DNA from: Ligilactobacillus aviarius subsp. aviarius DSM 20655
GTDB lineage: Bacteria; Bacillota; Bacilli; Lactobacillales; Lactobacillaceae
Assembly: GCF_001436315.1 (NCBI RefSeq)
Contig: NZ_AYZA01000019.1
Location: 24,189-88,188 of the forward strand
Direction of reading: 5' to 3'
Length of the DNA: 64,000 nt
The first letter of the stretch is position 1. Each line of letters starts with the position of its first letter. Below the pieces are notes generated by a model. That model searched no databases, was not told the origin of the DNA, and saw nothing but the letters and a program-made list of their open reading frames with translations. Made by a program: the position numbers and the translations under genes. Below, piece by piece: positions 63,234-64,000 of this stretch.

Positions 63234-64000
63234 AATTTGGATCATTCGCAATCAACGCGTTTTCATCTTTACCTTCAAAGTATAATTGCAAGCCCTTAAC
63301 GACATCGTTTGTGACTTTATTTTCATAACTGCTGTCATCGATAAAGCTTAAATCACGGTCAGAATTGATATAGCCGCTTTCAAGCAAGACGGCTGGTTGG
63401 GTGTTATCCCGTAAAACTAAGAAGTTCCCGAAATCAACGCCGCGATTATCTAAGCCAAGAGAAGTCAGTTGGCTGTTGATGTCTTTGGCTAACCGGAATG
63501 AACCATTATCCTTATGGTAGTAGTACGTCGTGTATCCGCTCGCGCTGTTGTCCTGCGGTGATGAGTCAAAGTGGAAACTGATGAACGCATCGGCATGTAC
63601 TTTTTCAGCCAGTTCAGGCCGCTTGCTTAAGCTGACGGTTTTGTCGCTGTCACGTGTCATGTAAACGCGCGCCCCGGCTTTTTTCAATTTTGATTGAAGC
63701 TGTTTAGCGTAACGCAGGGTGAAGGTCTTTTCTTCTTTCTTGCCATTCGTTGATAGGGCGCCGGAATCCGCACCGCCGTGGCCGGCATCGATCACAATCG
63801 TGGCTTCAGAAAGGTTATTGACTGGATTTTGATACTTTGAATTGATCATCCATGTTCCCATCCAACCGTACTGATCTTCATTCGTTTTCACGTAGACCCA
63901 GTTGTATTTATGTTTTAATACCTTGACCCGGCTGCCCTTTGCCAAGTCGCGGTCTTTATGTGCAAACACACTGGGTTGCTGGTAAAGTGCGGCATCTTCG
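63232..64000 (-). CDS. N-acetylmuramoyl-L-alanine amidase with SH3 domain (N-terminus outside window)
   Basis: This cell-wall hydrolase is seen from an internal position to its C-terminus (about 255 residues). A bacterial SH3 domain comes first (LAKGSRVKVLKHKYNWVYVK). An Amidase_3 domain follows with the zinc ligands in VIDAGHGGADSGAL (His), RPELAEKVHADAFISFHFD (Glu-side region and His) and AVLLESGYINSDRDL (catalytic Glu). The frame is open to the right edge of the window, so the true start, and probably a signal peptide and more SH3 units, lie beyond 64000. A GTG at 63969 is not taken as the start. Confidence 0.93.
   Translation of the reverse strand, partial: EDAALYQQPSVFAHKDRDLAKGSRVKVLKHKYNWVYVKTNEDQYGWMGTWMINSKYQNPVNNLSEATIVIDAGHGGADSGALSTNGKKEEKTFTLRYAKQLQSKLKKAGARVYMTRDSDKTVSLSKRPELAEKVHADAFISFHFDSSPQDNSASGYTTYYYHKDNGSFRLAKDINSQLTSLGLDNRGVDFGNFLVLRDNTQPAVLLESGYINSDRDLSFIDDSSYENKVTNDVVKGLQLYFEGKDENALIANDPN

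Overview
The window looks like chromosome of a low-to-mid GC member of the Lactobacillaceae (lactic acid bacterium). The evidence is the gene order recU-ponA / ypsA-gpsB-rnpB (type B RNase P RNA), the EbsA-type protein, a one-locus purine operon with the small PurL plus PurS/PurQ, a PyrR-attenuated pyr operon without pyrK, an Apf-type LysM protein, a DUF3013-like gene before prmA, and a T-box in front of pheST. I cannot assign a species. Nearly all DNA is core chromosome with good ribosome binding sites; no tRNA, rRNA, CRISPR array, transposase or phage gene was seen.

Layout. 1-6.1 kb: cell wall and division genes (PBP1A, RecU, YpsA, GpsB), RNase P RNA, a THUMP methyltransferase and EbsA. 6.1-19.6 kb: de novo purine synthesis in two blocks, purEK and purCSQLFMNHD, each preceded by PurBox-like sites, followed by fhs, which supplies the formyl-folate used by PurN and PurH. 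19.7-30.7 kb: lspA-rluD, then pyrR-pyrBC-carAB-pyrDFE with one PyrR attenuator before pyrR and another before pyrB. 30.9-33.9 kb: a LysR regulator, Mn-dependent pyrophosphatase and a membrane-anchored alpha/beta hydrolase. 34-39.5 kb: an accessory stretch, partly AT-rich, with two exported proteins, an unknown five-TM protein, three tandem DUF443-like five-TM paralogues (the middle one frameshifted at a six-G run), two unknown genes on the other strand and a tiny membrane protein. 39.7-47.8 kb: RNA methyltransferase, HD protein, HxlR regulator with an unusual leader, T-box-pheST, mltG, udk, greA. 48-50.3 kb: Apf-like LysM protein, a degenerate thioredoxin-like protein and a small membrane protein. 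50.4-57 kb: a nucleoside hydrolase divergent from a Ugp-type ABC importer operon that also encodes an RNase J-like metallo-beta-lactamase protein. 57.1-64 kb: DUF3013-like gene, prmA, rsmE, rel, dtd, a HAD phosphatase and an amidase cut by the window edge.

Most interesting for follow-up are (i) the DUF443-like tandem array, which resembles arrays of TsaI-type immunity proteins of staphylococcal type VII secretion toxins but stands alone here; (ii) the importer/MBL/nucleoside hydrolase neighbourhood, with a binding protein that lacks a lipobox; (iii) a dispersed ~180-nt intergenic element present in two full copies and one cut copy, able to fold and ending in a terminator hairpin; and (iv) a promoter-hairpin-terminator arrangement ahead of the HxlR gene. 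Starts were chosen by ribosome binding site spacing, so several differ from the longest open frame. All family names come from sequence motifs read by eye; no database search was run.
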